The notes: a model not told the origin generated them from the sequence alone. A stretch of DNA of 45,598 nt from Minisyncoccota bacterium (GCA_017881075.1 JADGRH010000001.1:123639-169236); one strand, 5' to 3'. Counted from the first letter of the stretch, positions 26,713 through 36,343 are shown. Made by a program: numbers and translations.

Positions 26713-27435
26713 TTATCTCGTCTGCTTCAGGAGATTATCAATAACTGCTTTCAGTTGATCGAATGAGACGGCACCGAGAACATTACCTTGGGCGTCGGAA
26801 AGAGGATATTTGCCATTCTTGGTGACGAGGACGGTATATGGGGTGCCGCGAGCTCCGGCTTTAACAGCATCGTCATATGATGCTTGCACCTTGTCTTTAA
26901 ATTTTCCGCTATCAAGACAGCTTTGGAAGGCCTTCGTATCCAAGCCAAGGTCGCCTGCTGTTTTTGTCAGAACGGCCGGATCCAAATTATTGTCAGCCTT
27001 GGTAACAGCAAAGATCTTGTCTATGTATTTAAAGAAAACGTCATTGCCTCCAAGATCGGCGGCGCACTCTGCCGCTTCTGCTTCATATGGTCCACGGCTG
27101 TGGATCGGGAAGTGTCGAAAAACCCAAGCCACTTGTCCGCTTGAGGTACCGTAAGTGCTTAGCATCTGATTCATCACCGGCTCGTATTGCTTACAGTAAG
27201 GACATTCCAAATCTGCGTATTCCACGATAGTGACCTTAGAATCGGCTTTTCCCAAAAGGTGGTCACTGGCGTCAATGTCTTTCATGGTAATTCCAGCAGT
27301 TGGTACGACGCCTGGGGTAACGGGTGCAGTAGAAGGTCCCGAATGGGAACCCCCTGCATAAAGTGCTCCGGCAATAATAATGCCGGCCAAGACGATAGCG
27401 CCTGGGACCATCATGTTTTTATTTTCGTTGTTCAT
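26713..27435 (-). CDS. DsbA-family thiol:disulfide oxidoreductase, membrane anchored
   Basis: N-terminal TM; VTIVEYADLECPYCKQYEPVMNQ ... GARGTPYTVLVTKNG. Confidence 0.9.
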   Translation of the reverse strand: MNNENKNMMVPGAIVLAGIIIAGALYAGGSHSGPSTAPVTPGVVPTAGITMKDIDASDHLLGKADSKVTIVEYADLECPYCKQYEPVMNQMLSTYGTSSGQVAWVFRHFPIHSRGPYEAEAAECAADLGGNDVFFKYIDKIFAVTKADNNLDPAVLTKTAGDLGLDTKAFQSCLDSGKFKDKVQASYDDAVKAGARGTPYTVLVTKNGKYPLSDAQGNVLGAVSFDQLKAVIDNLLKQTR

Positions 27436-27453
27436 AGATGGTTAGTATAACAA

Positions 27454-28029
27454 TTAAAAACCTAAAGTAGAAGTAATGGCTTTTTCTTGTTTAATCTGCC
27501 AATCACTGACATCAATTGGAATCTCAAAAATTTTGCCGTCTTCTTTGTATTTCAATTTTTTATTAGCAAGAGCGTACTCATAAATTTCTTTTGTTAATTT
27601 AACATCATCAAGACAATACTGACGGACCTTTTCCACTTGGCCTTCTTTCCACCATTTAGAAGCTACCGCGCCATCGGCGGATTTTGGGGTTCCGAGCGTG
27701 CCTTCGCCAACCTTGCCGAGACCGACTCTACGCCCGATTGATTTTCGGATCTCCTGCATCAGGTCGAGACTTTTTATCTGAGTAAGATCCCCGGGATAAT
27801 ATTTATTAAGTAGGGGAATATCGAAATGATCAGAGTTGTAGCCAATCAGCATGTCTGCTTTTTCTATAATCGGCCAAAGTCGCGGCAATTCACTTTCTAG
27901 AAAGGAATCGTACTTGCTAGTGGCAAAGTCATAAATGCAGACGATGGAGATAGTTAAAAGGGAGGGATCGGCTTTTCCGACATCATCGAAAAAATTACTG
28001 GTTTCAATATCAAATACGATCGGTTTCAT
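27454..28029 (-). CDS. RNase H-like 3'-5' exonuclease domain protein
   Basis: MKPIVFDIETSNFF ... LIGYNSDHFDIPLL ... YCLDDVKLTKEIYEYA (DEDD-type motifs); start trimmed. Confidence 0.75.
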   Translation of the reverse strand: MKPIVFDIETSNFFDDVGKADPSLLTISIVCIYDFATSKYDSFLESELPRLWPIIEKADMLIGYNSDHFDIPLLNKYYPGDLTQIKSLDLMQEIRKSIGRRVGLGKVGEGTLGTPKSADGAVASKWWKEGQVEKVRQYCLDDVKLTKEIYEYALANKKLKYKEDGKIFEIPIDVSDWQIKQEKAITSTLGF

Positions 28030-28035
28030 TATGTT

Positions 28036-28133
28036 TAGCGAACCTGCTCGCTTACGAACTTTTTTGGAGACCGCTCCGGGGCGCTTGCCCAAGTCTTAGT
28101 CTCCAAAAAAGTTGTAAGCTTCGCGCTTCGCTA
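28036..28133. repeat. Large hairpin element copy 2, between hisS stop and the next minus-strand start
   Basis: TAGCGAA-cctgctc-GCTTAC(g)AACTTTTTTGGAGAC-[cgctccggggcgcttgcccaagtctta]-GTCTCCAAAAAAGTTGTAAGC-ttcgcgc-TTCGCTA. Confidence 0.85.
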
Positions 28134-29354
28134 TTTCAGATCTTTAATTTTATAATTACCACTCTTTTTTTCTTCTTCACCAATGACAATGATTCCAGCA
28201 ATTCCTTGTTTGGCTGCCCTTTTAATTTGATCGGCAATTTTGCGGTAAGTTAGATTAAGTGCCACATTTTTGCCTGCTGCCCGCTCTTTCTCCGCTACTG
28301 ATTCGGCAAATTCTTTTGATCCTTCATCCATAGCCACTACTAATAGCTCGCAGGAAGATTTGTATGGGGGAATTAATTTTCTTGATTCCAAGAAATTCTC
28401 CATAGTAACGTCTCCCATGCCAAAGCCGACTGCGGGGATTTTATCTCCGCCGAAAATAGTCAAGAGATCATCATAACGACCACCACCAAATAAGGAGCGA
28501 TTGTTTTTCGGATCAATATCAAAGATCTCAAAGATAATACCGGTGTAATAATCAAAACCACGCACTAAATGCGAGTCTAGAACTACATTTTTAATACCCT
28601 GTTTCTTTAGACTCTCAATAACCGCATCCAGTTCGGTTTTAGCCTCTCTGATTTCGGGAAAAGCCATAGCTTCTTGGTAATCGGCACTATCCTTGGCAAA
28701 ATCAAGAAAATTAAAGGCTTTTCTGGAGATCTTTTCCGCTTCCTGCTGGAATTCTTCAGCTGGCATTCTCGCTTTCTTATCGATCAGTCGGCGAAGAGTG
28801 TCTGATTGTTCCGGATTGAGCTCATACCAGTTGTTGAAAACGGCATTCAGTAATTTACGACTAGAAATTCTGATCTCGAAATCATTATTTTTTGCTCCGA
28901 AGTTCTGCATGATCTTGTAAGCAAGAGAAATAATTTCAATCTCTGCTTCAATGCTGGGAATACCAAAAAGGTCCACATTCAATTGATAGTGTTCGCGTAG
29001 TCGGCCTCGTTGAGGTCTTTCATAACGAAAAAGATTGGGAATAGAATACCAGCGGAGAGGGAAGGAGAGGTCGCGGCGCCGCGCCGCGACCATTCGGGCA
29101 ACTGTCGGAGTCATTTCCGGCCGCAGTGCCACGCTCCGGCCGCCCCGATCAATAAATTGATAGGTTTGCTCGTTGACGATCTCGGCACCGCTCTTCGCCT
29201 CGTATAATTCTGTCGGCTCGAGAATTGAGGCATCGTATTCCACATAACCGAAACTCTCTACCGTTTTTCGCCAGGTGTCAAAAATGTATTTTTCCACAAA
29301 TAGGTCCTCCGGATAGAAATCCCGCACTCCTTTATAAGGATCAGTATTTAGCAT
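28131..29354 (-). CDS. hisS: Histidyl-tRNA synthetase
   Basis: GVRDFYPEDLFVEKYIFDTWRKTVESFGY; LRPEMTPTVARMVA; RYERPQRGRLREHYQLNVDLFG; GFDYYTGIIFEIF. Confidence 0.96.
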   Translation of the reverse strand: MLNTDPYKGVRDFYPEDLFVEKYIFDTWRKTVESFGYVEYDASILEPTELYEAKSGAEIVNEQTYQFIDRGGRSVALRPEMTPTVARMVAARRRDLSFPLRWYSIPNLFRYERPQRGRLREHYQLNVDLFGIPSIEAEIEIISLAYKIMQNFGAKNNDFEIRISSRKLLNAVFNNWYELNPEQSDTLRRLIDKKARMPAEEFQQEAEKISRKAFNFLDFAKDSADYQEAMAFPEIREAKTELDAVIESLKKQGIKNVVLDSHLVRGFDYYTGIIFEIFDIDPKNNRSLFGGGRYDDLLTIFGGDKIPAVGFGMGDVTMENFLESRKLIPPYKSSCELLVVAMDEGSKEFAESVAEKERAAGKNVALNLTYRKIADQIKRAAKQGIAGIIVIGEEEKKSGNYKIKDLK

Positions 29355-29481
29355 TGCTTTATTGTAGCGGATATGCTATAGTAATAGCAATAGTAGGATT
29401 TTCTCGAGGATCTAAAGTTTATCTTTGTTCATTGGAGAAGGGTCGTCTACTTGAATAAATAGAAAATATTAGACAAACACA

Positions 29482-29784
29482 ATGGCAAAGAAATTATATG
29501 TTGGTAATTTGTCTTGGAACACTACCGCTGACAGCTTGAAAGATACTTTTTCTAAAGCTGGATCCGTATTGTCAGCCAATTTGATCACAGACAAAATGAC
29601 CGGCAGATCACGAGGTTTCGGATTCGTTGAAATGGAAGATGCCGACGCCGACAAGGCGATCGAGATGTTCAACGGAAAAGACCTTGACGGTAGAACTCTT
29701 ACCGTCAATGAGGCCCGACCTATGACTGATCGACCTCGCCGCAGTTTCGATAACAATCGAGGCGGCGACCGACAGAGTTACTAA
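29482..29784 (+). CDS. RRM-domain RNA-binding protein
   Basis: KLYVGNLSWNTTADSLKDTFSKAG ... SRGFGFVEMEDADADKAIEMFNGKDLDGRTLTVNEARP (RNP1/RNP2). Confidence 0.93.
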   Translation: MAKKLYVGNLSWNTTADSLKDTFSKAGSVLSANLITDKMTGRSRGFGFVEMEDADADKAIEMFNGKDLDGRTLTVNEARPMTDRPRRSFDNNRGGDRQSY

Positions 29785-29795
29785 AACTTTGAAGA

Positions 29796-29837
29796 AAAAT
29801 CAAAAGGGCGCGCCGCAAGGCGCGCCCTTTTGATTTT
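29796..29837. terminator. Bidirectional intrinsic terminator
   Basis: AAAATCAAAAGGGCGCGCC-gcaa-GGCGCGCCCTTTTGATTTT. Confidence 0.88.
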
Positions 29838-31622
29838 CTATTTTCTTCCCGCTCTAGCTCTATCGTTCTTGCTCAAAAACTTTTTACGGATTCGGGTGGA
29901 TTTTGGAGTAATTTCCAGATATTCATCGTCGCTCATTATTTCTAAGCCACGCTCAATGGTTATTAGGAGGGCTGGCACAAGATAAATAGTTTCGTCTGTG
30001 CCGGAGGCACGCATATTAGTAAGTTGTTTTCCTTTGGTTGGGTTAACGTCCAGATCGTCGCCTTTGGCTACATTTCCGATGACCATTCCTTCATAAACCT
30101 CTGTTCCTGGCCCAACATAAAGCACCCCACGATCTTGGAGATTTCCCAAGGCAAAACCCAACACCTTGCCATTTTCCATTGAGACCATTGAGCCTACTTC
30201 TCGTTTTTCAATATTGCCAACATAAGAGCGGAATTCTAGAAATCTACTTGAAAGTAAACCTTCGCCTTTGGTATCAATAACAAATTGATTCCTAAATCCA
30301 AGCAGTCCGCGAGTAGGAATCTCAAATATCACCCTGACCACATTACCATCTTGTTTCAGGCTGGTCATGATTCCTTTTCTCTTTCCCATCTTTTCAATAA
30401 CGGAACCGGAAGTGACCTCAGGTACTTCAATAACCGCTTCTTCAAATGGCTCCAACCTCTCTCCATTCTCTTCTTTAATAATGACGTGAGGTTGTGATAC
30501 TTGTAATTCGTATCCTTCACGGCGCATATTTTCGAGCAGGATGGCGATATGAAGCTCGCCGCGGCCGTAGACTTTATAGGCATCGGCATTATCAAAATCC
30601 ACTCGCAAGCCCACATTTATCTCCAATTCTTTTTCCAATCTTTCTCGGATCTGTCTGCCGGTGACAAATTTTCCATCGCGGCCGGCAAAGGGGGAGTCGT
30701 TGACCAGGAAATTAAGCGAAATAGTTGGCTCGTCAATTTTAATGGAAGGTAGAGGAGCTTCGTCTTCCTTGTCGGTAATGGTCTCACCGATGAAGATGTC
30801 GGAAAGGCCGGCGACCATGACGATGTCGCCGGCCTCCGCCGTCTCCACCTCTTTTCTTTCAATGCCAAGAAATGTGAAAAGCTTGGTGATTTTACCGGAA
30901 CGTGTCTCACCCGTTGGCTTTTTTACAAAGACACTTTGGCCATTCTTGATTTGGCCGCTATATATTCTAACTATTGCTAAACGGCCGAGGAAATTATCGT
31001 AGCCGAGATTAAACGGTTGGGCTTTCAAAGTTTCATCTACTTTTCTTGGTGCCGCCGGCACTTTCTCCAGAATAATATCTAAAAGGGGAGTGAGATCCGA
31101 TGATTCATCATCGAGATTTCTTTTGGCAATACCGTCGCGGCCAATGGCGTAAACGGTGGTGAAGTTCAGTTGTTCGTCATTCGCTCCTAAGTCCATAAAA
31201 AGCTCCAATACTTCATCATGAGCTCGGGCGGGATTGGCGGCCGGCTTGTCTATTTTATTTAAGATGACAATTGGTTTTAGACCGAGCTCTAGAGACTTTT
31301 TCAACACAAACCGAGTTTGAGGCATCGGTCCTTCCTGGGCGTCTACTACCAAGAGGACAGAGTCAATTGAGCGAAGTACTCGCTCTACTTCCGAGCCGAA
31401 ATCGGCATGACCCGGTGTATCCACGATGTTGATTTTAGTCCCTTTATACTTGACCGAGGTATTTTTAGCGTAAATGGTGATGCCCCGCTCTAGCTCCAAA
31501 GCATTTGAATCCATACTCACTCCTTCAGCCACCATCCCTGTCTGGCGCATCAAAGCATCCGTCAAGGTAGTCTTGCCGTGGTCAACGTGGGCGATTATTG
31601 CAATATTTCGTATTTCTTTCAT
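29838..31622 (-). CDS. typA: Ribosome-associated GTPase TypA/BipA
   Basis: NIAIIAHVDHGKTTLTDALMRQTG ... NIVDTPGHADFGSEVERVL ... GLLGFRNQFVIDTKGEGLLSSRF. Confidence 0.96.
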   Translation of the reverse strand: MKEIRNIAIIAHVDHGKTTLTDALMRQTGMVAEGVSMDSNALELERGITIYAKNTSVKYKGTKINIVDTPGHADFGSEVERVLRSIDSVLLVVDAQEGPMPQTRFVLKKSLELGLKPIVILNKIDKPAANPARAHDEVLELFMDLGANDEQLNFTTVYAIGRDGIAKRNLDDESSDLTPLLDIILEKVPAAPRKVDETLKAQPFNLGYDNFLGRLAIVRIYSGQIKNGQSVFVKKPTGETRSGKITKLFTFLGIERKEVETAEAGDIVMVAGLSDIFIGETITDKEDEAPLPSIKIDEPTISLNFLVNDSPFAGRDGKFVTGRQIRERLEKELEINVGLRVDFDNADAYKVYGRGELHIAILLENMRREGYELQVSQPHVIIKEENGERLEPFEEAVIEVPEVTSGSVIEKMGKRKGIMTSLKQDGNVVRVIFEIPTRGLLGFRNQFVIDTKGEGLLSSRFLEFRSYVGNIEKREVGSMVSMENGKVLGFALGNLQDRGVLYVGPGTEVYEGMVIGNVAKGDDLDVNPTKGKQLTNMRASGTDETIYLVPALLITIERGLEIMSDDEYLEITPKSTRIRKKFLSKNDRARAGRK

Positions 31623-31633
31623 TTTTCTTGATT

Positions 31634-31650
31634 AAGAGGTTAAACCTCTT
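31634..31650. repeat. Palindrome AAGAGGTT-A-AACCTCTT in the typA leader
   Basis: Perfect 17-nt palindrome with single-base centre. Confidence 0.6.
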
Positions 31651-31759
31651 ATGTGTCTCCGAGACAAAAAAACGGCGCTCTCGCCATGTGGTTCTATTAA
31701 AGCAGAAAATATCTAAGAAGTCCAATTGGCATTATTTTTGGGAGTGTTAGAATGGATAT

Positions 31760-32002
31760 ATGACCTTGCTCCAAAATATTCCATTTTTAAATACTCTTAA
31801 TTCCATTCAGTTGCTTTGGCTTCTGTGGATCGTTACCTTCTTGATTTTTCTTATTTTAAGCATGGTTCTATCGTATCAATGGCGTCATTATGGTGTCCAA
31901 AATAGCAATCTGCGCTTCGGTGAATTCATTTACTATATTATCGCTATTATTATTTTAGGTTTTTCCGCTCTGGCTATTCTTATCTATAACGCCCATTTTT
32001 AA
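31760..32002 (+). CDS. Small membrane protein, unknown
   Basis: Two hydrophobic segments; directly abuts the next CDS. Confidence 0.65.
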   Translation: MTLLQNIPFLNTLNSIQLLWLLWIVTFLIFLILSMVLSYQWRHYGVQNSNLRFGEFIYYIIAIIILGFSALAILIYNAHF

Positions 32003-32557
32003 ATGATCACTTACGACAAAGGAGAACAGATTAAATATATTGCCCGACGCCATAAGGTCGCTTTTTTCATTGAAACTATTTTTTTGATAATTGCGGCACT
32101 CTTGCCATACTTAGCATATCTGCATGGCCTAAACTTCTGGCTTTTTGATATTTTTACGCCTAGTGTAACCAATATTTTCTTTTTACTTCTTTCTTTGTAT
32201 GGGATATGGCTCACTCTTCTCTGGGTAATCTTTTTTATTGCCTGGAGTGATTATTACTTGGATATCTGGATTATCACTGACGGACGGGTGATTGATGTAA
32301 AGCAGAAAGGAGTGTTCCATAGGGAAATTAATACTTTTAGGCTTGATAAAATCACTGACATGATATTGGTGGAAAAAAACTGGTTGGGAAAAATTTTTAA
32401 TTATGGTGACATTCACGTTACTCTGGCGGGGCAAGTGCACAAATTCATCATCGCTGAAGTGCCAGAGCCGGAAAAAGTGAAGGAGCAAGTAATTAACGAA
32501 CAGAGGGCGTCTCTAGAGAGGTTAAAGAGCACCGTTCAGTTTGAAGAGGGGAAGTAG
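32003..32557 (+). CDS. Bacterial PH-domain membrane protein
   Basis: Two TMs then DYYLDIWIITDGRVIDVKQKGVFHREINTFRLDKITDMIL ... IFNYGDIHVTLAG. Confidence 0.75.
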   Translation: MITYDKGEQIKYIARRHKVAFFIETIFLIIAALLPYLAYLHGLNFWLFDIFTPSVTNIFFLLLSLYGIWLTLLWVIFFIAWSDYYLDIWIITDGRVIDVKQKGVFHREINTFRLDKITDMILVEKNWLGKIFNYGDIHVTLAGQVHKFIIAEVPEPEKVKEQVINEQRASLERLKSTVQFEEGK

Positions 32558-32629
32558 AAAGTTTGGATTATATCTTATTTTTATCTTTTCTTTCTGTAAA
32601 ATTCATGTCGTCTGATTAAGATAAGGGCG

Positions 32630-33676
32630 ATGAAGATACGTGAACAGATCCATTTGGCTAAACGACTTGGCTTTCTTCTATCTGCCAACATTCCACTTCC
32701 GGAAAGTTTAAAAATGTTGGAGAGAAATAGCCAGTCAAAGAAGCAGAAGGCCATTTTGTCAGTGGTGGATGGAGAGATCGCCAGAGGGAAAAAACCTTCT
32801 GAAAGTTTTAAATCGGCTCAAGCCTTCAATAATTTTGGTCTGTATCTATTGAAAGTAGGGGAAACTACCGGTACTTTAAGTGAAAATTTTTTTTATCTGG
32901 CCGAAGAACTTGAGAAGAAGCAACAACTTAAACAGAAAATACAAGGGGCTCTTTTCTACCCTTTTTTCATTAGCACAGCCTCACTGGTTTTATCCATCCT
33001 ACTTATTACTAACGTCTTTCCGAAAATTTTACCTATTCTTTCCGGTTTAAACGCCCAAACCCTTCCTCTGCCAACCCGGGTTCTCATTTTTCTCAACTCT
33101 GTCATTAAAAGTTGGGGAGTTTATATTTTGGGCGCCGCCGTCTGTGGCGGCGCCCTCCTCTCTTTTCTCATTAAGAAATCTTCCCATTTTCGCCTGCGAA
33201 TGGAAAAACACCTACTACAACTCCCATATCTGGCTAATTTTATTATTTATTATCAACTTTCTAATCTTGCCCGAACCCTCGGACTCTTATTGAAAAGTCA
33301 TTTGGTAGTGGAAGAAGGTCTTGTCATGATCTTCAATCACTCTTCCAATTTGGTATATAAAAAAGCTTTACATCAGGTTCGCGAACGTATCTTTGAAGGC
33401 GGTCGATTTGCAGAATCTCTGACTGAGATAAAAGGGGGACTTTTCCCGGCTTTTTTTGTGGAAATGGTAGAGGTGGGGGAGGCAAGCGGTAGATTATCGG
33501 AAACTCTTATTCATCTATCCGATTACTATACTGGCGAACTAGAAGAGAAATCCAAAAAATTATCTAGTCTTCTGGAGCCGATGCTAATGATATTTATGGG
33601 CTTAGTTATCGGAGGAGTAGCCCTATCTATCGTTATGCCTATTTATCAAATTACAGCCAGTCTTAATTCAAGATGA
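32630..33676 (+). CDS. pilC: Type II secretion / type IV pilus inner-membrane protein (GspF/PilC family)
   Basis: NFFYLAEELEKKQQLKQKIQGALFYPFFI ... EVGEASGRLSETLIHLSDYYTGELEEKSKKLSSLLEPMLMIFMGLVIGGVALSIVMPIY. Confidence 0.9.
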   Translation: MKIREQIHLAKRLGFLLSANIPLPESLKMLERNSQSKKQKAILSVVDGEIARGKKPSESFKSAQAFNNFGLYLLKVGETTGTLSENFFYLAEELEKKQQLKQKIQGALFYPFFISTASLVLSILLITNVFPKILPILSGLNAQTLPLPTRVLIFLNSVIKSWGVYILGAAVCGGALLSFLIKKSSHFRLRMEKHLLQLPYLANFIIYYQLSNLARTLGLLLKSHLVVEEGLVMIFNHSSNLVYKKALHQVRERIFEGGRFAESLTEIKGGLFPAFFVEMVEVGEASGRLSETLIHLSDYYTGELEEKSKKLSSLLEPMLMIFMGLVIGGVALSIVMPIYQITASLNSR

Positions 33677-34116
33677 TCTTTGCGACCAAAACAAAAAGAG
33701 GTTTCACCTTAATAGAGATCTTAATCACTATAGCTATCACCTCTATTATTTTAGGTGCTGGTCTTTTAATTACCACTGGGGCCTATCAGGGCGCTATTCT
33801 GCAAGATCAGTTCAATCTATTTTTATCTCTTCTGGAAAAAGTCAGAAATGAGGCTGTTAACAATGTCGACAATGAACCTCACGGCATCAGAGTGGAAGAA
33901 GATCGCTATGTTTTATTTGGTGGCTCATATTACGATCCGGTCGATCTGGAGAATGAAATAGTAATTCGGGCCGATCATATTCCCCTGATCGGTCCGACTG
34001 AAATCATTTTTCAAAACCTAAGTGGTGAAACTGCGTCGGATACCCAGTTCCTTCTTTCATTAAATGGCGCTCAAAGGAAAATATCAGTTGATAAAAGTGG
34101 TCGTCTTAACTGGTAA
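33673..34116 (+). CDS. Prepilin-type protein (GspH-like)
   Basis: RGFTLIEILITIAITSIILGAG class III signal. Confidence 0.85.
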   Translation: MIFATKTKRGFTLIEILITIAITSIILGAGLLITTGAYQGAILQDQFNLFLSLLEKVRNEAVNNVDNEPHGIRVEEDRYVLFGGSYYDPVDLENEIVIRADHIPLIGPTEIIFQNLSGETASDTQFLLSLNGAQRKISVDKSGRLNW

Positions 34117-34119
34117 AAA

Positions 34120-35490
34120 ATGACAAAAGGGAACAGTCTTCTAGAAATAATCATTGTCATGGCTATTTTCGGACTGATTCTAGCTTCCTTGGGAACCTTA
34201 TCAACTACGGCAGAATCTTTAGGTACCAATGGTCAATTATCGGCGATAGCACTCGGCAAATCCGAATCATTACTGGCGTTCTCTCTAGACTCTCTCAAAA
34301 ATGATTTCAGTAAAAATATTGCTACCACAACTACTGAAGATATCTTTTCCAAAATAATGGAAGTTCAGGAACTGGATAATTTTACAAAGAAAATTAAAAG
34401 CATCGTTAAGTGGTTCCAGAATGGTCGTGAGCAATCAGTGACACTCAGCGAAATAGTGACAAATCCGAACGAGGCATATGGAATCGGCGACTGCCAGCTA
34501 GATGGCACCGAGAGCTGGCAGTCGCCGAATCTTCTATCCACTCATATCGATCTTGGTTTTGGCAATCAAGCTACCGGTGTTTTTGCTCGTGGCGGCATTA
34601 TCTATCTAGCCACCAACAATGTCAGCCCGCGCGATCCGGCAGCTGATAAAAATGATTTCTTTATTATTGATGCACGTAATTCCAGCAACCCAGTAATTTT
34701 GTCAAGACTTGACACCGGGCCAGGCCTCAGCGCCATCGCAGTGGCCGGTCCATATGCTTATTTAGGCAACACAAGCATAAATGCTCAACTTCAGATCGCG
34801 GACATTAGTGATCTCTACCAACCCCGAATAATTGCCAGTTATAAATTGCCGGGGAATTATAGCGACGGAACCACCATTCCAAATACCTTGTTTTATAATC
34901 GCCATAAAATTTATCTCGGCACCGCCAAAAGTCAGATCGAAGAACTTCACATTATTAATGTAGAGAACCCAGCATTGCCACTTGAGGTGGGAAAATGGGA
35001 AACGAATGCCGGCATCAACAACATCTTTGTTAGCGGTAATTATGCCTATCTGGCCACTCCCAACAACGAAGAGTTGAGCGTTCTTTATATCTCCACATCG
35101 AGCATTCCGCAAAAAATTGGTGGCTTTGACGCTCCAGGCGGATCGGGTAATGGCAAGAGCTTAGCTCGGGACCGCCAAACTCTCTTTCTCGGTCGAACGG
35201 TCGGACACAATGAACTTTTTGCTCTGAATATTGAAAATCCAGCTGCTATCTTGGTGCGTAGCTCTATGGCTGTCTCCGAAAGTATTAATGCCATGGTTGC
35301 TTCAACAGGACGGCTTTTTCTTACCACCAATACTAAATTTGAAGTGATCAATACAGAAAATTCTGGATTAAGTCTGATTGGTACTGTTACTCTGCCGGCC
35401 AAACCAACAGGCATAACTTGCAACGGCAAATCACTTTATCTTTCCATTCTTTCTTCCGATGGTTTAAAAATTATTATCCCATCTATATAA
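34120..35490 (+). CDS. Prepilin-like N-terminus fused to a LVIVD-type beta-propeller
   Basis: GNSLLEIIIVMAIFGLILASLGTL pilin N-terminus; C-terminal repeats such as FFIIDARNSSNPVILSRLDTG, LQIADISDLYQPRIIASYKL, LHIINVENPALPLEVGKWET. Confidence 0.75.
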   Translation: MTKGNSLLEIIIVMAIFGLILASLGTLSTTAESLGTNGQLSAIALGKSESLLAFSLDSLKNDFSKNIATTTTEDIFSKIMEVQELDNFTKKIKSIVKWFQNGREQSVTLSEIVTNPNEAYGIGDCQLDGTESWQSPNLLSTHIDLGFGNQATGVFARGGIIYLATNNVSPRDPAADKNDFFIIDARNSSNPVILSRLDTGPGLSAIAVAGPYAYLGNTSINAQLQIADISDLYQPRIIASYKLPGNYSDGTTIPNTLFYNRHKIYLGTAKSQIEELHIINVENPALPLEVGKWETNAGINNIFVSGNYAYLATPNNEELSVLYISTSSIPQKIGGFDAPGGSGNGKSLARDRQTLFLGRTVGHNELFALNIENPAAILVRSSMAVSESINAMVASTGRLFLTTNTKFEVINTENSGLSLIGTVTLPAKPTGITCNGKSLYLSILSSDGLKIIIPSI

Positions 35491-35491
35491 A

Positions 35492-35866
35492 ATGCGGTCC
35501 GGCTTCACATTAATAGAAACCATAATTTATCTCGCCATCACCAGCATCATTCTTACTTCTTTAATTTCAGTGACTTATCAAATACTTTCCAATGGAAAGA
35601 AATTAGAGGAACGAACTTTAATGATGGAAGAAGGGGATTTTATGATTCATAAAATAAATTGGGAGCTAAAAGAACCGACCGACATTTCGAATTTTACACT
35701 GGAAGACGGCAATCTTTTGATGCAAGAAGACGGCGGCGACCCTCTTCCTTTAAATGCCTCCGCCGTCACTGTCTCCGACCTCATTTTCACCAACCAAGAC
35801 AACTTTATTAAAACTAGTTTCAAGGTTGATAATCAGCCCTTTGAGACCATTAAATATTTTCGATGA
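35492..35866 (+). CDS. Prepilin-type N-terminal methylation domain protein
   Basis: RSGFTLIETIIYLAITSIILTSLISVTYQIL. Confidence 0.85.
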   Translation: MRSGFTLIETIIYLAITSIILTSLISVTYQILSNGKKLEERTLMMEEGDFMIHKINWELKEPTDISNFTLEDGNLLMQEDGGDPLPLNASAVTVSDLIFTNQDNFIKTSFKVDNQPFETIKYFR

Positions 35867-36300
35867 ATTTTAAATCCGGCTACATTGCCCTAGTTTCAGT
35901 TATCATTCTCTCTAGCATTCTTTTACTAGTCACTCTGGAAATGGCCAACATAAGCTACATTGCTCGCTTTAATACTCTTCGCACCGAAGAGAAAGAGCAA
36001 AGTGCTAGCCTTGCTCGAAGTTGTCTCCAAATCGCTCTAGTCCGCCTAGCCGAAAACCCCGACTACCGGCCAGCCTCGACTAGCGACTCAAGTCTAGGCG
36101 GGCCAGGCCCGAGCGGCGACAATCTAAAAATTGATCAAGACATCTGTCAGATCATTTCAATTGACACCAGTGGCCCCGAAGAATTGCTGGTTAAGACTAC
36201 TGCCACTAAGGGCAAAAGCATCAGTAATTTACTAACCTCAGTTCATTTTACGGGAAGTGATATTAGTGTGAATTCAATCAAAGAGATATTGGACGATTGA
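35863..36300 (+). CDS. Pilus-assembly-associated (PilX-like) protein
   Basis: GYIALVSVIILSSILLLVTLEMANISYIARFN; overlaps preceding pseudopilin by 4 nt. Confidence 0.6.
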   Translation: MNFKSGYIALVSVIILSSILLLVTLEMANISYIARFNTLRTEEKEQSASLARSCLQIALVRLAENPDYRPASTSDSSLGGPGPSGDNLKIDQDICQIISIDTSGPEELLVKTTATKGKSISNLLTSVHFTGSDISVNSIKEILDD

Positions 36301-36343
36301 CTTTCGGGGCGGAAAAGTATAACTTTTTCTTCAGGAGTATCAT

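Noticed and set aside
36053-36120. GC-rich stretch with CGGGCC-a-GGCCCG in the PilX-like gene
   Set aside because: Short palindrome in a GC-rich, low-complexity coding segment; not distinguishable from chance by eye.
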